64,000 nt of DNA from Murinocardiopsis flavida. GTDB taxonomy: Bacteria; Actinomycetota; Actinomycetes; Streptosporangiales; Streptosporangiaceae. The DNA lies in NCBI RefSeq assembly GCF_003014485.1, contig NZ_PYGA01000016.1:62001-126000 (forward strand), in the 5' to 3' direction. The translations under genes were made by a program, and so were the position numbers. Below, piece after piece: positions 49,093 through 61,469 of the stretch (position 1 is its first letter; each line of letters begins with the position of its first letter). The notes under the pieces were generated by a model. That model was given only the letters and a program-made list of their open reading frames with translations, did no database searches and was not told the DNA's origin.

Positions 49093-50016
49093 ATGTCCAC
49101 CGATTCCGCGCCCGTTCTGGTCACCGGCGCCACCGGCAAGCAGGGCGGGGCCACCCTCCGCGCCCTGCGCGCGGCGGGCGTCACCGTCCGGGCCCTGGTG
49201 CGCGACCCGCACTCCGACCGGGCCGAGGCCGTTGCGGCCCTCGGCGCCGAACTGGTCACCGGCGATCTCCACGACCGCGATTCCGTGGTGCGGGCCGCCA
49301 AGGGCGCCCGCGCCGTGTTCTCCGTGCAGATGCCCGGCATGAATGCCGCAGGATTCGATTTCGACAGCGAGGTCGCCCAGGGCGTCAACCTCATCGAGGC
49401 CGCGCGGGCCGCCGGAGTGCCGCAGTTCGTGCACACCTCGGTCGCCGGCGCCGGCCAGCACACCGAGAGTCCCGGCTGGGCCGACGGCCGCTGGGCGCCG
49501 ATGGAGGCGCCCATGAACGCCAAGAGCGCGATCCAGGACCGGGTCCGCGCGGCCGGGTTCCCCCACTGGACGCTGCTCAAGCCGGGCTTCTTCATGGAGA
49601 ACTTCCTGCCGTCCATGGCCTACATGTTCCCGCGCGGCATCGACGGCGGCCTGGTGAGCATCCTGCGCCCCGAGACCCGGCTGTCCCTGGTCGCGGTGGA
49701 CGACATCGGCGCGGCGGCGGCCGCGGCCATCGCCGATCCGCAGCGCTTCGACGGGATCGAACTGGAGCTGGCGAGCGACTTCCTGCCGATGACCGAGATC
49801 GCCGCGGTCCTCTCCCGCACCCTGGGCACCCGGCTGGCCGCGCCGGACATGACCGAGGAGGAGGCCGTCGCCGCCGGGATGCCGCCCATGGGCGCATCAC
49901 ACGCGTGGCTGAACGAGATCGGCCAGCCGGCCCGCCCGCAGTACGCCAGGGACCTCGGCATCCCGCTCACCGGCTTCGAGCAGTGGGCGCAGCGGTACAT
50001 GCGGGCGACCGCCTGA
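49093..50016 (+). CDS. NmrA/SDR-family NAD(P)-binding protein
   Basis: 307 aa. Rossmann motif VLVTGATGKQGGATLRAL, then TVRALVRDP, AELVTGDLHDRDSV and VHTSVAGAG. LLKPGFFMENFLPSM marks the NmrA group. Either a regulator sensing NAD(P) or an oxidoreductase/epimerase. GAGGAG before ATG 49093. Repressed by the divergent TetR, by position. Confidence 0.9.
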   Translation: MSTDSAPVLVTGATGKQGGATLRALRAAGVTVRALVRDPHSDRAEAVAALGAELVTGDLHDRDSVVRAAKGARAVFSVQMPGMNAAGFDFDSEVAQGVNLIEAARAAGVPQFVHTSVAGAGQHTESPGWADGRWAPMEAPMNAKSAIQDRVRAAGFPHWTLLKPGFFMENFLPSMAYMFPRGIDGGLVSILRPETRLSLVAVDDIGAAAAAAIADPQRFDGIELELASDFLPMTEIAAVLSRTLGTRLAAPDMTEEEAVAAGMPPMGASHAWLNEIGQPARPQYARDLGIPLTGFEQWAQRYMRATA

Positions 50017-50025
50017 CACACCCCC

Positions 50026-50055
50026 GGCACCGGCCGCCCCTCAGCGGCCGGTGCC
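50026..50055. terminator. hairpin terminator
   Basis: GGCACCGGCCGC (50026-50037), 6-nt loop, perfect mirror (50044-50055). It spans the stop of the convergent DUF2306 gene. Confidence 0.75.
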
Positions 50056-50748
50056 CGCCGGCGCCGCCGGGCGGCTCCCGGCACCGGGGCGGGGGCGGTC
50101 GCGCGGGGCGAGCGTGCGCTGGACGATGAACCACTCGGCGACGCCCGCACTGACGAGGATCGACGCCCACACCGCCGTGGTGTAGATGTCGGCGAACTCC
50201 GGCCACGCGAACTGCGCCCGCACCGCCAGCCCGATACCGAGGAAGGCGCGCAGCAGGACCGCGGCGAAGGACAGCGCGTAGTTGCGGATCATCCAGACGC
50301 GGTGCAGCCGGACCTGGCCCCGCCGGATCGCCAGGAACGCCTTGACCAGCGAGTACACCCAGGCCGCCGCCAGCAGGTAGAACGCGACCTGCGCCGAGAT
50401 CCCGCTCATGGAGAACGTGGCGGACAGGACCGCCGCCACGGCCGCCAGCACGACGCTGACCATGTACACCCGGCCCACGACCCGGTGCACCTTGGGGTAC
50501 CTGCTGCGCAGCGCCGGGACGAACTGGGCCGGCCCCAGCAGCAGCAGGAGGCTCCCGGGCAGCGCGTGGGCGGTGACGTAGAAGAAGTGCAGGCCCGCTT
50601 CGGGGTCGATGGGGATCTTGCTCTGCGACGGGTCGCCCGTGAGGTAGGGGGCGACGCTGAACAGGGCGATCCCGACCGCCGATGCGGCGAACACCCCCCA
50701 CGCGCCCCACCACACGCGGCGGGATGTCGGGCTGCTGGCTGGGGACAT
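50041..50748 (-). CDS. DUF2306-family membrane protein
   Basis: 235 aa, six or seven membrane segments. VTAHALPGSLLLLLGPAQFVPALR, VHRVVGRVYMVSVVLAAVAA and VRLHRVWMIRNYALSFAAVLLR follow the DUF2306 pattern, in which His residues recall cytochrome b561-like heme sites. The C-terminus is Pro/Arg-rich and cytoplasmic. Divergent from the TetR at 51001 with a 250-bp gap; likely its target. Confidence 0.85.
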   Translation of the reverse strand: MSPASSPTSRRVWWGAWGVFAASAVGIALFSVAPYLTGDPSQSKIPIDPEAGLHFFYVTAHALPGSLLLLLGPAQFVPALRSRYPKVHRVVGRVYMVSVVLAAVAAVLSATFSMSGISAQVAFYLLAAAWVYSLVKAFLAIRRGQVRLHRVWMIRNYALSFAAVLLRAFLGIGLAVRAQFAWPEFADIYTTAVWASILVSAGVAEWFIVQRTLAPRDRPRPGAGSRPAAPAGTGR

Positions 50749-50940
50749 GACGGCTCCATGGATCGGTGCTGGTGCGGGGCTCCGCCGCCTCGGCGGGTGC
50801 GCCGGCGCGGTGCTGCGCGCATGCCGGCGGACCGCCCGTCGGGGGCGTGCTGGGTCGGGGACCTGGGACGGGACGCGGTGTCGCGCTCCTCGTCGCCGTC
50901 GCTCACGTTAGCGAGGGGAACGCTGGTTTGGCAGTGTTAG

Positions 50941-50963
50941 ATTTTTTTGACGATCGTCGTTTT
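50941..50963. promoter_or_regulatory. T-rich palindromic site upstream of TetR gene
   Basis: GACGATCGTC (50949-50958) is a perfect 10-bp palindrome between runs of seven and five Ts. Such T-tracts are rare here and suggest a TetR operator or a promoter. Confidence 0.45.
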
Positions 50964-51000
50964 TCTTGATGGCGTGGAGGGACTGCCGTACGGTCGCCGC

Positions 51001-51750
51001 ATGCCTCCCACCGAATCCGCGACCGCCGCGCCGTCGCTGCGCGAGCGGCGCCGCTCCGTCGCCGTCCACGAGATCCTGGGCGCGGCCGAGCGCCATGTCG
51101 TGGAGCACGGGGCCGCCGCGCTGTCCCTGCGCGCGATCGCCCGGAGCCTCGGCATGACCGTGCAGGCGCTCTACCACTACTTTCCGAGCCGCGACGACCT
51201 GGTCACGGCGCTGGTCGCCAAGTCCCACGACGACCTGGCCGACGCCGTGGACGCCGCCGACGCCGGGCCGGGCACCGCGGCGGTGCCGCGCGCGGTGGCG
51301 GCGACCGAGGGCTACCGCGGGTGGGCCGTCGCCAACCCCGAGCGGTTCCAGCTCATCTACGGGGCGCCGCTGCGCGGCTACCGGGCCCCGGAGGAGGGGC
51401 CCACCACCCGGGCGGTGCGCCGCATGGGCGGGGTGTTCCGCCGCGTCCTGTTCGACGGGTTCACCGCGGCGCAACTGGCGGCGTGCGACGCCCCGGAGGT
51501 CTCGGCGCCGTTGCGGGCGCACCTGGGGTACCTGGGGCCCGACGGTGTCGGCGCCCTGCCGCCGCCCGCGGCGTCGCTCTTCGTGAGCACGTGGGGGCAC
51601 ATGCACGGCCTCGTCGCCCTGGAGGTGTTCGGGCACACCGCGTTCCTCGGCGCCCACCGGGCCGAGGTGTTCCGGTCGGCGATGCACACCATGGTCGAGG
51701 ACGTCCACCGCCGCATCCCGCCCGCTGATGGGGTCGTCGGGGTCCGGTAG
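51001..51750 (+). CDS. TetR-family regulator
   Basis: 249 aa. [41 protein letters not shown]. Long C-terminal domain of the TetR_C_13-like kind ([23 protein letters not shown]). ATG 51001. Divergent from DUF2306 with a palindromic site between. A 9-bp hairpin follows its stop. Confidence 0.9.
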   Translation: MPPTESATAAPSLRERRRSVAVHEILGAAERHVVEHGAAALSLRAIARSLGMTVQALYHYFPSRDDLVTALVAKSHDDLADAVDAADAGPGTAAVPRAVAATEGYRGWAVANPERFQLIYGAPLRGYRAPEEGPTTRAVRRMGGVFRRVLFDGFTAAQLAACDAPEVSAPLRAHLGYLGPDGVGALPPPAASLFVSTWGHMHGLVALEVFGHTAFLGAHRAEVFRSAMHTMVEDVHRRIPPADGVVGVR

Positions 51751-51753
51751 CGC

Positions 51754-51783
51754 CCGGAAGCCCCGCCCGGGCGCGGCTTCCGG
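51754..51783 (+). terminator. hairpin terminator
   Basis: CCGGAAGCC pairs with GGCTTCCGG (51775-51783) just after the TetR stop. Confidence 0.65.
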
Positions 51784-51848
51784 TACGGTTTCGGCCATTG
51801 CGGCCGACCGGCGGTCCCCTCCAGCACCGCCGGCACGGGCGTCGACAC

Positions 51849-52010
51849 ATGGAAGGCGCAGCGGTGCGAGACCAGCTCCTCGGCGGCCGGTACCGGTTGG
51901 TGCGGCACCTCGGCGAAGGCGGCATGGGCCAGGTCTGGGAGGCGACCGACGAGACGCTCGACCGTCCCGTCGCGGTCAAGATGGTCTCCCTGCTCGCCGG
52001 CGGCGGCAGC
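51849..52010 (+). pseudogene. Ser/Thr kinase N-lobe fragment
   Basis: [25 protein letters not shown] and [11 protein letters not shown] are the glycine loop and VAVK lysine region of a PknB-like kinase. Homology stops within about 50 residues, followed by unrelated sequence; the frame runs on to 52295 through the next gene's start. A truncated remnant. Confidence 0.8.
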
Positions 52011-52155
52011 CGCGGTCGGCGCCCCGTCGCGGGGACGGCACGGACGCGCGCCCCGGCCGATGCGCGGGAGGCGGCGCGGATGCTCTGCCGGAGCCCCGCG
52101 GATGTCACCGGTGCGTGTAATGATCCCCTGGCCGACCAGCGAACAGGAGAACCGC

Positions 52156-52446
52156 ATGTCGTTCCAGGCGTATCTCGACGCGATCGAGGACAGGACCGGC
52201 CTCACACCGCGCGCCCTTGTCGATCGCGCCACGGAGAAGGGGTTCGACGACCCGTCCGTCAAGGCCGCCACCATCGTGCAATGGCTCGCCGATGACTACG
52301 GCCTGGGCCGCGGCCACGCCCAGGCGCTCGTCCACGTGATCAAGAAGGGGCCGCGGATCAGCACGAAGCACGTGGGCACCTCCGGTGCCCACCGCGACGA
52401 CTCCGACGTCCTCTGGCTCGACGGCAAGGCCGCCCGGCCCCGGTGA
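52156..52446 (+). CDS. DUF4287 family protein
   Basis: 96 aa. [45 protein letters not shown] are the DUF4287 signature; the C-terminal [14 protein letters not shown] is usual for longer members. AGGAGA precedes ATG 52156. Soluble, function unknown; often described near DNA-binding or phosphate-related genes. Confidence 0.88.
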   Translation: MSFQAYLDAIEDRTGLTPRALVDRATEKGFDDPSVKAATIVQWLADDYGLGRGHAQALVHVIKKGPRISTKHVGTSGAHRDDSDVLWLDGKAARPR

Positions 52447-52566
52447 CGCGCCCGCCCGGCGCCGTGCGCTCGCGCCGCGTCCCTCGGGCGCGGGGGCGTG
52501 CGGTCGCGTCACAATGCCGCCCGGATGGGGAATGCGGCGGGTGCGGCGTGTCGTTAGAGGACGGCG

Positions 52567-55448
<2,882 letters not shown>

Positions 55449-55452
<4 letters not shown>

Positions 55453-56792
55453 GTGGGCGCGCAGAGGAGCAGGCACGGGCGTTCGCGGCGCTGCCCCCGC
55501 AGCGGGGGCGTGGGCGGTTCGCCCACTCCTGGTGGGGCAACGCCTGGATCGAGGCGCTGGAGGACACCGCGCTGGACCAGGCCCAGCTCAAGCAGGGCCG
55601 CCGCCTGGCCCGCGCCGGGCAGGTCGGCGCCATTGTGGTCAGCCCGGGCCGGATCGAGGCCGACGTGCACTCCCGCGCGGAGTCCTTCCACGCGGTCGTG
55701 GGCGTGGAGCGGTTGGACGCGGCCGCGTGGGAGCGGTTCCTCGACCAGGTCGCCGCCAAGGCCGGGCACATCGCGGCGCTCCTGGACAAGGACATGCCGC
55801 ACGACCTGGTGGAGGTCGCCGCCGACGCCGGGGTGCGGCTGCTGCCCGGCATCGGCGAACTGGAGCCCGAATGCGAGTGCCCGGGCTGGGAGCTGCCGTG
55901 TGCGCACGCCGCGGCGCTGGCCTACCAGGCGGCGCGGCTGCTGGACGAGGACCCGTTCGTGCTGCTGCTGATCCGGGGGCGGGGCGACCGGGAGCTGCTG
56001 GAGGGCCTGTCCCAGCGCAACGCCCGCCGCGCGGCCGCCGCGGGCAGCGGCGAAGGCGGGGACGGAGTCGGCGGCGGTGGTGCGGGCGGCGCGGACCGGG
56101 CCGCCGGGGTTGCGGCGGGCGCGGCGTTCGCCCGGCCGGTGCCGCCGCTGCCCGACCCGCCGGAGCCCCCCGCGCCGGGCCCGCTGCCGGTCCAGGCGGC
56201 AGCCCCCGGGCTGGAACCCGACGCGCTGGGCGTCCTGGCCGCCGACACCGCCGCCCGCGCCCGCGAACTCCTCACCCCGCGCGCCGACGCCCACCCCTGG
56301 GACGCCTGGCCGGACCCCCACACCGGCGCGCCCCCCTCCGATGCCCGGACGGACGCGTCCCCCGCGGCGGACCGGACCGGCGCGCTCTCCCGGGAGGTCT
56401 GGGCCGACACCGTGCGCCTGGCCGCCGCCCACCGCGGCCCCGCCGTGTGGGAGCGGCTCCGTGCGGCCGCACCGGGCCGCGACCTCGACGCGGCGGTGCG
56501 CGCCTGGGAATGCGGCGGCGCGGCCGGGTTACAGGTGTGGGAGGCACCGTGGACACCCCCGGGCGCCACCATGGCGCGGGCCCGCACCGCCCTCGACGCG
56601 CTGTGGTCCGAGACCGGGGGCCAGGCGCAGGTGTGGCGCAACCGGTGCACCGCACCGGCCGGGGACGCGCAGGTGCGCTACGGGCCCGACGGGCGCTGGC
56701 ACCCCTACCGCCGCAGCGGCGCCCAGTGGCGCCCCTCGGGCCCCGCGGATCGCGACCCGGCCGCCGCCCTGGCCGAGGACCTGGGCCCCTAG
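55449..56792 (+). CDS. SWIM zinc-finger protein
   Basis: 447 aa from GTG 55449. FAHSWWGNAWIEALEDTALD starts the conserved part; the SWIM motif is ECECPGWELPCAHAAALAY (CxCxnCxH, about 138-155). Long Pro/Ala-rich linker (about 200-270), then a conserved C-terminal half (AWECGGAAGLQVWEAPWTPPG, PDGRWHPYRRSGAQW). Coupled to the SNF2 ATPase and probably its DNA- or partner-binding subunit. Confidence 0.93.
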
Positions 56793-56870
56793 ACCGCGTC
56801 CCGCCGACCGGGGTCCGCGGCGGCCGAGGCGGATCCCGGGTACGGGGGGCACCGGCTCCCTGCCGGCGCC

Positions 56871-57743
56871 TCAGGCGGAGGGTGCCTCCGCTCCCCCGTC
56901 GTCCTCGTCCGCGCCGGGCAGCCGGTCGAGGGGGTACAGCGTCATGGCGACCTCCAGGCTCTCGGGGTGCAGGATGTAGCGCAGGCTGCCGGAGTCGGGG
57001 AAGAGGCCGTCCGGGGCGTCGGGCGGGGTGTAGAGGTGGCCGATGGCGGTGCTGTACTTGGCCATCGAGCCGCGCCCCGGCAGGGTCATCGACCGTTCCT
57101 CGCGTTCGGGCAGGTGCCGGAGGTCCATGCCCTCGGGCAGGCCGGCCGGCACCCCGCCGTCGGCGTGCACGGGGACCACGACCATCCAGGCCAGGTTGTG
57201 TGCGAGCGGGGCGCGCCGCCCCTCGGCGTCGGCGGACCACGTCATCCAGGGGGAGCCCGCAACGGCGGCGCCGCATTCTGCGACCGCCCGCCCCACCTCG
57301 TCGGCGGCGGCGAGGGCGTGGGCGATGTCCTTGTCCAGGACGTCGCCGTCCTGGGCGTCCGAGGGGGGAAGGGCCTTGGACACCGCGGTCACCGCGGGCG
57401 CGGTGCCCTGCCGCGTCCGCCGGTCGGCGGTGAAGAGCTCCCGGGCGTCGCGCAGCGCCTCGTCCTGGGCCAGGCGCTCGCTTCGGAGCTCCGCCTCGTG
57501 CTGGCGGAGCAGGTCGAGAACGGTGTCGGGGGCGTCCAGGGCGCGGCGCACGAGGCGGACGCTCATGCCGGCCCCTCGCAGGGCCATGACGAGCATGGCG
57601 GTCTCGACCTGGGCGAACTCGTAGTAGCGGTATCCGGTCTGCTCGTTCACGTGGTCGGGGACCAGCAGACCCTCGGAGTGGTAGAAGCGCAGGGTCTGCG
57701 GGGACAGCCGGCACATCTGGCTGAAGTCGTTGATGCTCAACAT
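56871..57743 (-). CDS. MerR-family regulator with GyrI-like domain
   Basis: 290 aa. LSINDFSQMCRLSPQTLRFYHSEGLL is the HTH, followed by a coiled-coil (about 70-105). The C-terminal half from about 120 resembles a GyrI/SOUL-type ligand domain. The start ATG 57743 fits the leaderless promoter just upstream (57750-57780). RidA is divergent. Confidence 0.88.
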   Translation of the reverse strand: MLSINDFSQMCRLSPQTLRFYHSEGLLVPDHVNEQTGYRYYEFAQVETAMLVMALRGAGMSVRLVRRALDAPDTVLDLLRQHEAELRSERLAQDEALRDARELFTADRRTRQGTAPAVTAVSKALPPSDAQDGDVLDKDIAHALAAADEVGRAVAECGAAVAGSPWMTWSADAEGRRAPLAHNLAWMVVVPVHADGGVPAGLPEGMDLRHLPEREERSMTLPGRGSMAKYSTAIGHLYTPPDAPDGLFPDSGSLRYILHPESLEVAMTLYPLDRLPGADEDDGGAEAPSA

Positions 57744-57749
57744 GGGACC

Positions 57750-57780
57750 AGTGTCGGGTTTGCGGTTACCGCAAGGTCAA
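57750..57780 (-). promoter_or_regulatory. MerR-type promoter, 19-bp spacer, leaderless layout
   Basis: On the minus strand TTGACC (57780-57775), a 19-bp spacer holding TTGCGG-TAA-CCGCAA, and GACACT (57755-57750), then ATG 57743 after 6 nt. Confidence 0.7.
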
Positions 57781-57920
57781 GTGGGCGGAACGCGTGGAGC
57801 CGCGCCCGGCCGGCCGGGCGCGAGCGGGGAGCGCCCAGGAATACGCGACACAGGGTGTCGTGATTTGTGGTGAGGATGGCCCGCGTGACAACGACCCGTC
57901 GCACACGAGAGGTGATCCCC

Positions 57921-58322
57921 ATGGCGCACGCCATTGTCAATCCGGACGGCCTGCACGACCCGACCCCGTTCGGCTACAGCCACACCGCCACCGTCCCCGC
58001 GGGCACGGAACTGGTGCTCATCGCGGGCCAGTACGGTTCGGGCCCCGACGGCGCGGTGGTCTCGGCCGATTTCGCCGCGCAGGTGCGGCAGACGTTCCGC
58101 AACATCGGGGTGGCGCTCGCCGCCCATGGGCTCGACTTCGGCCACGTCGTCCAGCTCCGCACCTATGTGGTGGACCACGACGTCGCCAAGCTCGGGCCGA
58201 TCGCCGCGGCCGTGCAGGAGGGCTGGGGGGCGAAGCCGCCCGTGCAGACCCTCCTCGGTGTCGCGAGCCTGGCGACGCCCGATGTGCTGTTCGAGGTCGA
58301 GGTCCTCGCCGCCCGCCCCTGA
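57921..58322 (+). CDS. RidA/YjgF-family protein
   Basis: 133 aa. GTELVLIAGQYGSGPDG, QVRQTFRNIGVALAAHG, VVQLRTYVVDH and LATPDVLFEVEVLA are the RidA pattern. The usual catalytic Arg near the C-terminus (IEAIA/R) is not clear, so deaminase activity is uncertain. AGGTGATC precedes ATG 57921. Divergent from the GyrI-like MerR, and may be its target. Confidence 0.9.
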   Translation: MAHAIVNPDGLHDPTPFGYSHTATVPAGTELVLIAGQYGSGPDGAVVSADFAAQVRQTFRNIGVALAAHGLDFGHVVQLRTYVVDHDVAKLGPIAAAVQEGWGAKPPVQTLLGVASLATPDVLFEVEVLAARP

Positions 58323-58326
58323 CCCG

Positions 58327-58365
58327 CCGCCGCCCGCACCCGGGCCCTCCCGGTGCGGGCGGCGG
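58327..58365. terminator. bidirectional hairpin terminator
   Basis: Perfect 14-bp stem (58327-58340 with 58352-58365) and an 11-nt loop between the convergent RidA and PLD genes. Confidence 0.8.
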
Positions 58366-58457
58366 TCCGGTCGTACCGCGGCGCCGCGGTACGGACGCGC
58401 GCCCCGGGACCGCGGGCCCGGGGCGGTCGGCTGCTCCTCCCCCGGGGGTCCGGTCCG

Positions 58458-59735
58458 CTATTCCGCTTCGCGCTCGGCGGTCCTGGTCGGGGCGACGATC
58501 TTGTCGCAGTCGCCGGAGTCCTCGATCGGGACCGTCGCCGCCTTCTGCACGGCGTCGAAGTTGGCGAGGAACGACGCGAACACCGTCCCGTTGTTCATGA
58601 TCCGGACGACGTTCTCGTCGTTGTTGCGCCGGGACAGGTAGTTCCAGTTGTGGCTGCCGGTGAACACGACCTCGGTGTCGTTGTCGAGGTAGTGGCCGCG
58701 GATCGTCATGTTCTTCTGGTGGATGCCGTTCTTCTCCGGGTCGGTGAACCCGCGCACCGACATCCGCGACGGGGTGGACGCGGTCAGCGCCTTGCACGCC
58801 TTGTCGTTGATCTGGCTGGCGACGATGTCGACGGTGCAGCCCTGGCGCGCCAACTCGTTGAGCTTGTCGGAGATCCCGGTGCGGGTGATGGTCCACATCC
58901 CGACGCGGATCTCGGTCGGCTGGGCCTTGCAGTCCACCGACTTCAGCGAGTTGTAGTAGGTGTCGTCGCCCGTGCCGTCCTCACGCGGCGAGAAGTAGCT
59001 CTTGGTGTCGCCGGTGATCTGCGGCGGGTTGGTGTCGTAGTAGTCCGGGTCGCGCTTGGCGTCGCCGTCGGCGACCTTGGCCAGGTCGGCGAAGTAGCCG
59101 GTGAACCTCTCGTAGAGGCCGGTGTTGCCGTAGTCGGTGTAGTAGCTGTTCCAGCCGCCGGTTCCGCCCATGGTCGCGCCGCTGAGGTTGGCCGACCCGG
59201 TCGCGACGACGTCGTTCTCCTCGCCCGCCTGGGACAGCAGGAGGAACTTGTTGTGCATCGCGTTGGTGCCGTTGCAGGCGCCCTTGCCGGCGGTGTCGCA
59301 GGACTTGGCCCACGACTTCGGGTCGCCGGTCTGCTCCAGTGCGCCTTTCAGCGCCGTGTAGGCGGGGTCGTCCACCGTGTCGGCGTCGACCAGGACCTGG
59401 ACGTGCACGTCCCGTTCGGCGGCCGCGGCGAGCGCGTCGGTGATCCGCTCGTCGCGCATGCGGTACTGGGCGGTCTGCACGGTCGCCCCCGCGGGGGCGG
59501 AGCGGATCAGTTCTTCCAGGTGGGCCACGATCTGGTCGCCGCCGGGCGTGTTGAAGGTCGCCTCGTTCGGTGCGGCCGCGTCCTGGGGTGCGGCGGCCGC
59601 GGGCGGCGGGCCCGCGAGTCCGGCGGCCAGGGCCGCGGCGGCGAGCACGCCGAATGCCGCTGCGCCCGTGCGCGGCCTGCGGCCCCGGTCGGCCGGGGCC
59701 GCCGCGGCGGCCCGGTGCCTTTCCGTCATACGCAT
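58458..59735 (-). CDS. secreted phospholipase D-like protein
   Basis: 425 aa. Signal peptide about 1-50 (GAAAFGVLAAAALAAGLAG, then PAAAAP). Two HKD-type motifs: HNKFLLLSQAGEENDVVATGS and HQKNMTIRGHYLDNDTEVVFTGS, both followed by N (GSANLSG, GSHNWN), the PLD pair. Four or more cysteines in the mature part fit secretion. Acts on phospholipids or nucleic acids outside the cell. ATG 59735 after GGGAGGGAG. Confidence 0.92.
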   Translation of the reverse strand: MRMTERHRAAAAAPADRGRRPRTGAAAFGVLAAAALAAGLAGPPPAAAAPQDAAAPNEATFNTPGGDQIVAHLEELIRSAPAGATVQTAQYRMRDERITDALAAAAERDVHVQVLVDADTVDDPAYTALKGALEQTGDPKSWAKSCDTAGKGACNGTNAMHNKFLLLSQAGEENDVVATGSANLSGATMGGTGGWNSYYTDYGNTGLYERFTGYFADLAKVADGDAKRDPDYYDTNPPQITGDTKSYFSPREDGTGDDTYYNSLKSVDCKAQPTEIRVGMWTITRTGISDKLNELARQGCTVDIVASQINDKACKALTASTPSRMSVRGFTDPEKNGIHQKNMTIRGHYLDNDTEVVFTGSHNWNYLSRRNNDENVVRIMNNGTVFASFLANFDAVQKAATVPIEDSGDCDKIVAPTRTAEREAE

Positions 59736-60026
59736 ACTGCTCCCTCCCTGCCGGCGCCCCGGACGGGCGCCGGCCAGTAGTGTGCGCAGGACCGGGCCGC
59801 GGCGACAACGCTTTACGATCTGACTCCAAACGCACTGGTCCGGCCTGTTCCCCAAGGATCGGGCGCAACGGGTCCCGCGGCCGCGCGCCGCGCCGGGGCC
59901 GGGTCGGTGCACCGCCGGGCGGCGAGAGCGCGCGAGCCGCCGCGCCCGAAGAAAACCGGTAGCCGGTGGGCGCGCGATGTGGTCCACTCGGGCACCGGCG
60001 GCGGTACCGGCGGCGGGAAAAGAGAA

Positions 60027-60809
60027 ATGAGGAGGCGGGCGGTGGTGCGCTCCGAGGAGGCCGAGGTCCCACTGGCGGGCGGCAACGTCAGCGACGCCGT
60101 GGTGCGGGTGGGCGCGACCGTGCGCAAACCGGCCACCGCCGCCACCCCCGCGGTGGAGGCGTTCCTCGACCACCTCGCCGCCGCCGGGTTCACCGGTGCG
60201 CCGCGCACCCGGGGCCGCGACGCCCAGGGCCGCCACGTCCTGGAGTACGTGCCCGGCCCCATGGCCGACACGCTGCCCCCGATGACGCCCGGCGAGCTGC
60301 ACCGGGTCGGCGCGCTCATCCGGTCGCTGCACGACGCGGCCGCCTCCTTCACCCCGCCGCCCGGCGCCGCGTGGTCGGTCGCCATCCCCCCGGACCGCGC
60401 GGACCTCGTCTGCCACCACGACCTCGCCCCGTGGAACCTGGTCCGCGGCCAGGACCGGTGGGTGTTCATCGACTTCGACGGGGCCGGGCCGGGGTCGCGG
60501 CTGTGGGACCTGGGGTACGCGGCGCACGGCTTCGTGCCGCTGGGCCCCGGCGGCGATCCGGGCCGCGACGCCGAGCGGCTGTGCGCCCTCGCCGAGGGCT
60601 ACGGGCTCGACCGGGACCAGCGGGCGGGCCTCGCGGCGCGCACCGCCGAGCACGTCCGCGGCATGTTCGACCTGCTGATGGAGGGGGCGCGCACCGGCCG
60701 CCAGCCGTGGGCGCGGCTGCACGCCCAGGGCCACGCCGACCACTGGGGGCCCGCGGCGGACTACATCGACGCCCACCGCGCCGCGTTCACCGCCGCGCTG
60801 CTGGCCTGA
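60027..60809 (+). CDS. aminoglycoside phosphotransferase-like kinase
   Basis: 260 aa. Brenner motif VCHHDLAPWNLV (catalytic Asp) and metal site FIDFDGAGPGSRLWDLGYA, with EYVPGPMAD upstream. The N-terminal ATP lobe is short and its lysine is not obvious (VGATVRKPA). Phosphorylates a small alcohol; aminoglycoside resistance is not implied. ATG 60027 after AGAGAAA; the frame opens earlier at 59907. Confidence 0.88.
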   Translation: MRRRAVVRSEEAEVPLAGGNVSDAVVRVGATVRKPATAATPAVEAFLDHLAAAGFTGAPRTRGRDAQGRHVLEYVPGPMADTLPPMTPGELHRVGALIRSLHDAAASFTPPPGAAWSVAIPPDRADLVCHHDLAPWNLVRGQDRWVFIDFDGAGPGSRLWDLGYAAHGFVPLGPGGDPGRDAERLCALAEGYGLDRDQRAGLAARTAEHVRGMFDLLMEGARTGRQPWARLHAQGHADHWGPAADYIDAHRAAFTAALLA

Positions 60810-60862
60810 ACCGCGCATCGCTGCCCCGCGGGCGGGCGTGGCGGCTCTGCCAGACTGCCCGG

Positions 60863-61330
60863 GTGATCGTCAGACCGGCAGGGACGCACGACGTGCCCGG
60901 GCTCCTGGGCCTGGCGGCGGAGGTCGAGCAGTGGTTCGGCCCGATGGTCGCCGAACCCGGGTTCCACCGCGCGCTCCACGAGCACATCCGCGCCGGCGCA
61001 GCGCTCGTCGCCGCCTCCCCTGCGGCGCCGGACCTGCTGGGCGGGCTGCTGTTCGGCGCCCAGGCCCCGGTCTACCGCGTCCACTGGCTGGTCGTGGCGC
61101 AACGGGCGCGCGGGACGGGGGTGGGGCGCGCGCTGATGGCGGAGGCGCAGCGCCGCTTCGTGCACGGCCCGGGCCGCATCGAGGTGGTCACCTTCGGCGC
61201 CGACCACCCGGGCGCGGCGGCCAGCGGCGCGCGCGTGTTCTACGAGCGGCTCGGCTTCACCCCGGCCGAGCCCGCCGACCCGGGCCCGGAGGGCGGATCG
61301 CGCCAGACCTACCGCCGCACCGTCCCCTGA
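60863..61330 (+). CDS. GNAT acetyltransferase
   Basis: 155 aa from GTG 60863. VHWLVVAQRARGTGVGRALMAEA is the acetyl-CoA motif (RxxGxG), and ARVFYERLGFTPAEPA the C-terminal strand. Starts 53 bp after the kinase gene, probably one transcript. Substrate unknown. Confidence 0.9.
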   Translation: MIVRPAGTHDVPGLLGLAAEVEQWFGPMVAEPGFHRALHEHIRAGAALVAASPAAPDLLGGLLFGAQAPVYRVHWLVVAQRARGTGVGRALMAEAQRRFVHGPGRIEVVTFGADHPGAAASGARVFYERLGFTPAEPADPGPEGGSRQTYRRTVP

Positions 61331-61469
61331 ACGCGCGAGCGGCGGGGGCCCGGTGCCGCCCGCCGTTGCGCAGGTACCCGCGCGCATCGCGCTGCGCCGG
61401 CGCGGCCCCGCAGCCGCTGCCCGCACCGGTGCGGGCAGCCGAACGGCCCCTCCGGTGCGGGTTGCGCAT

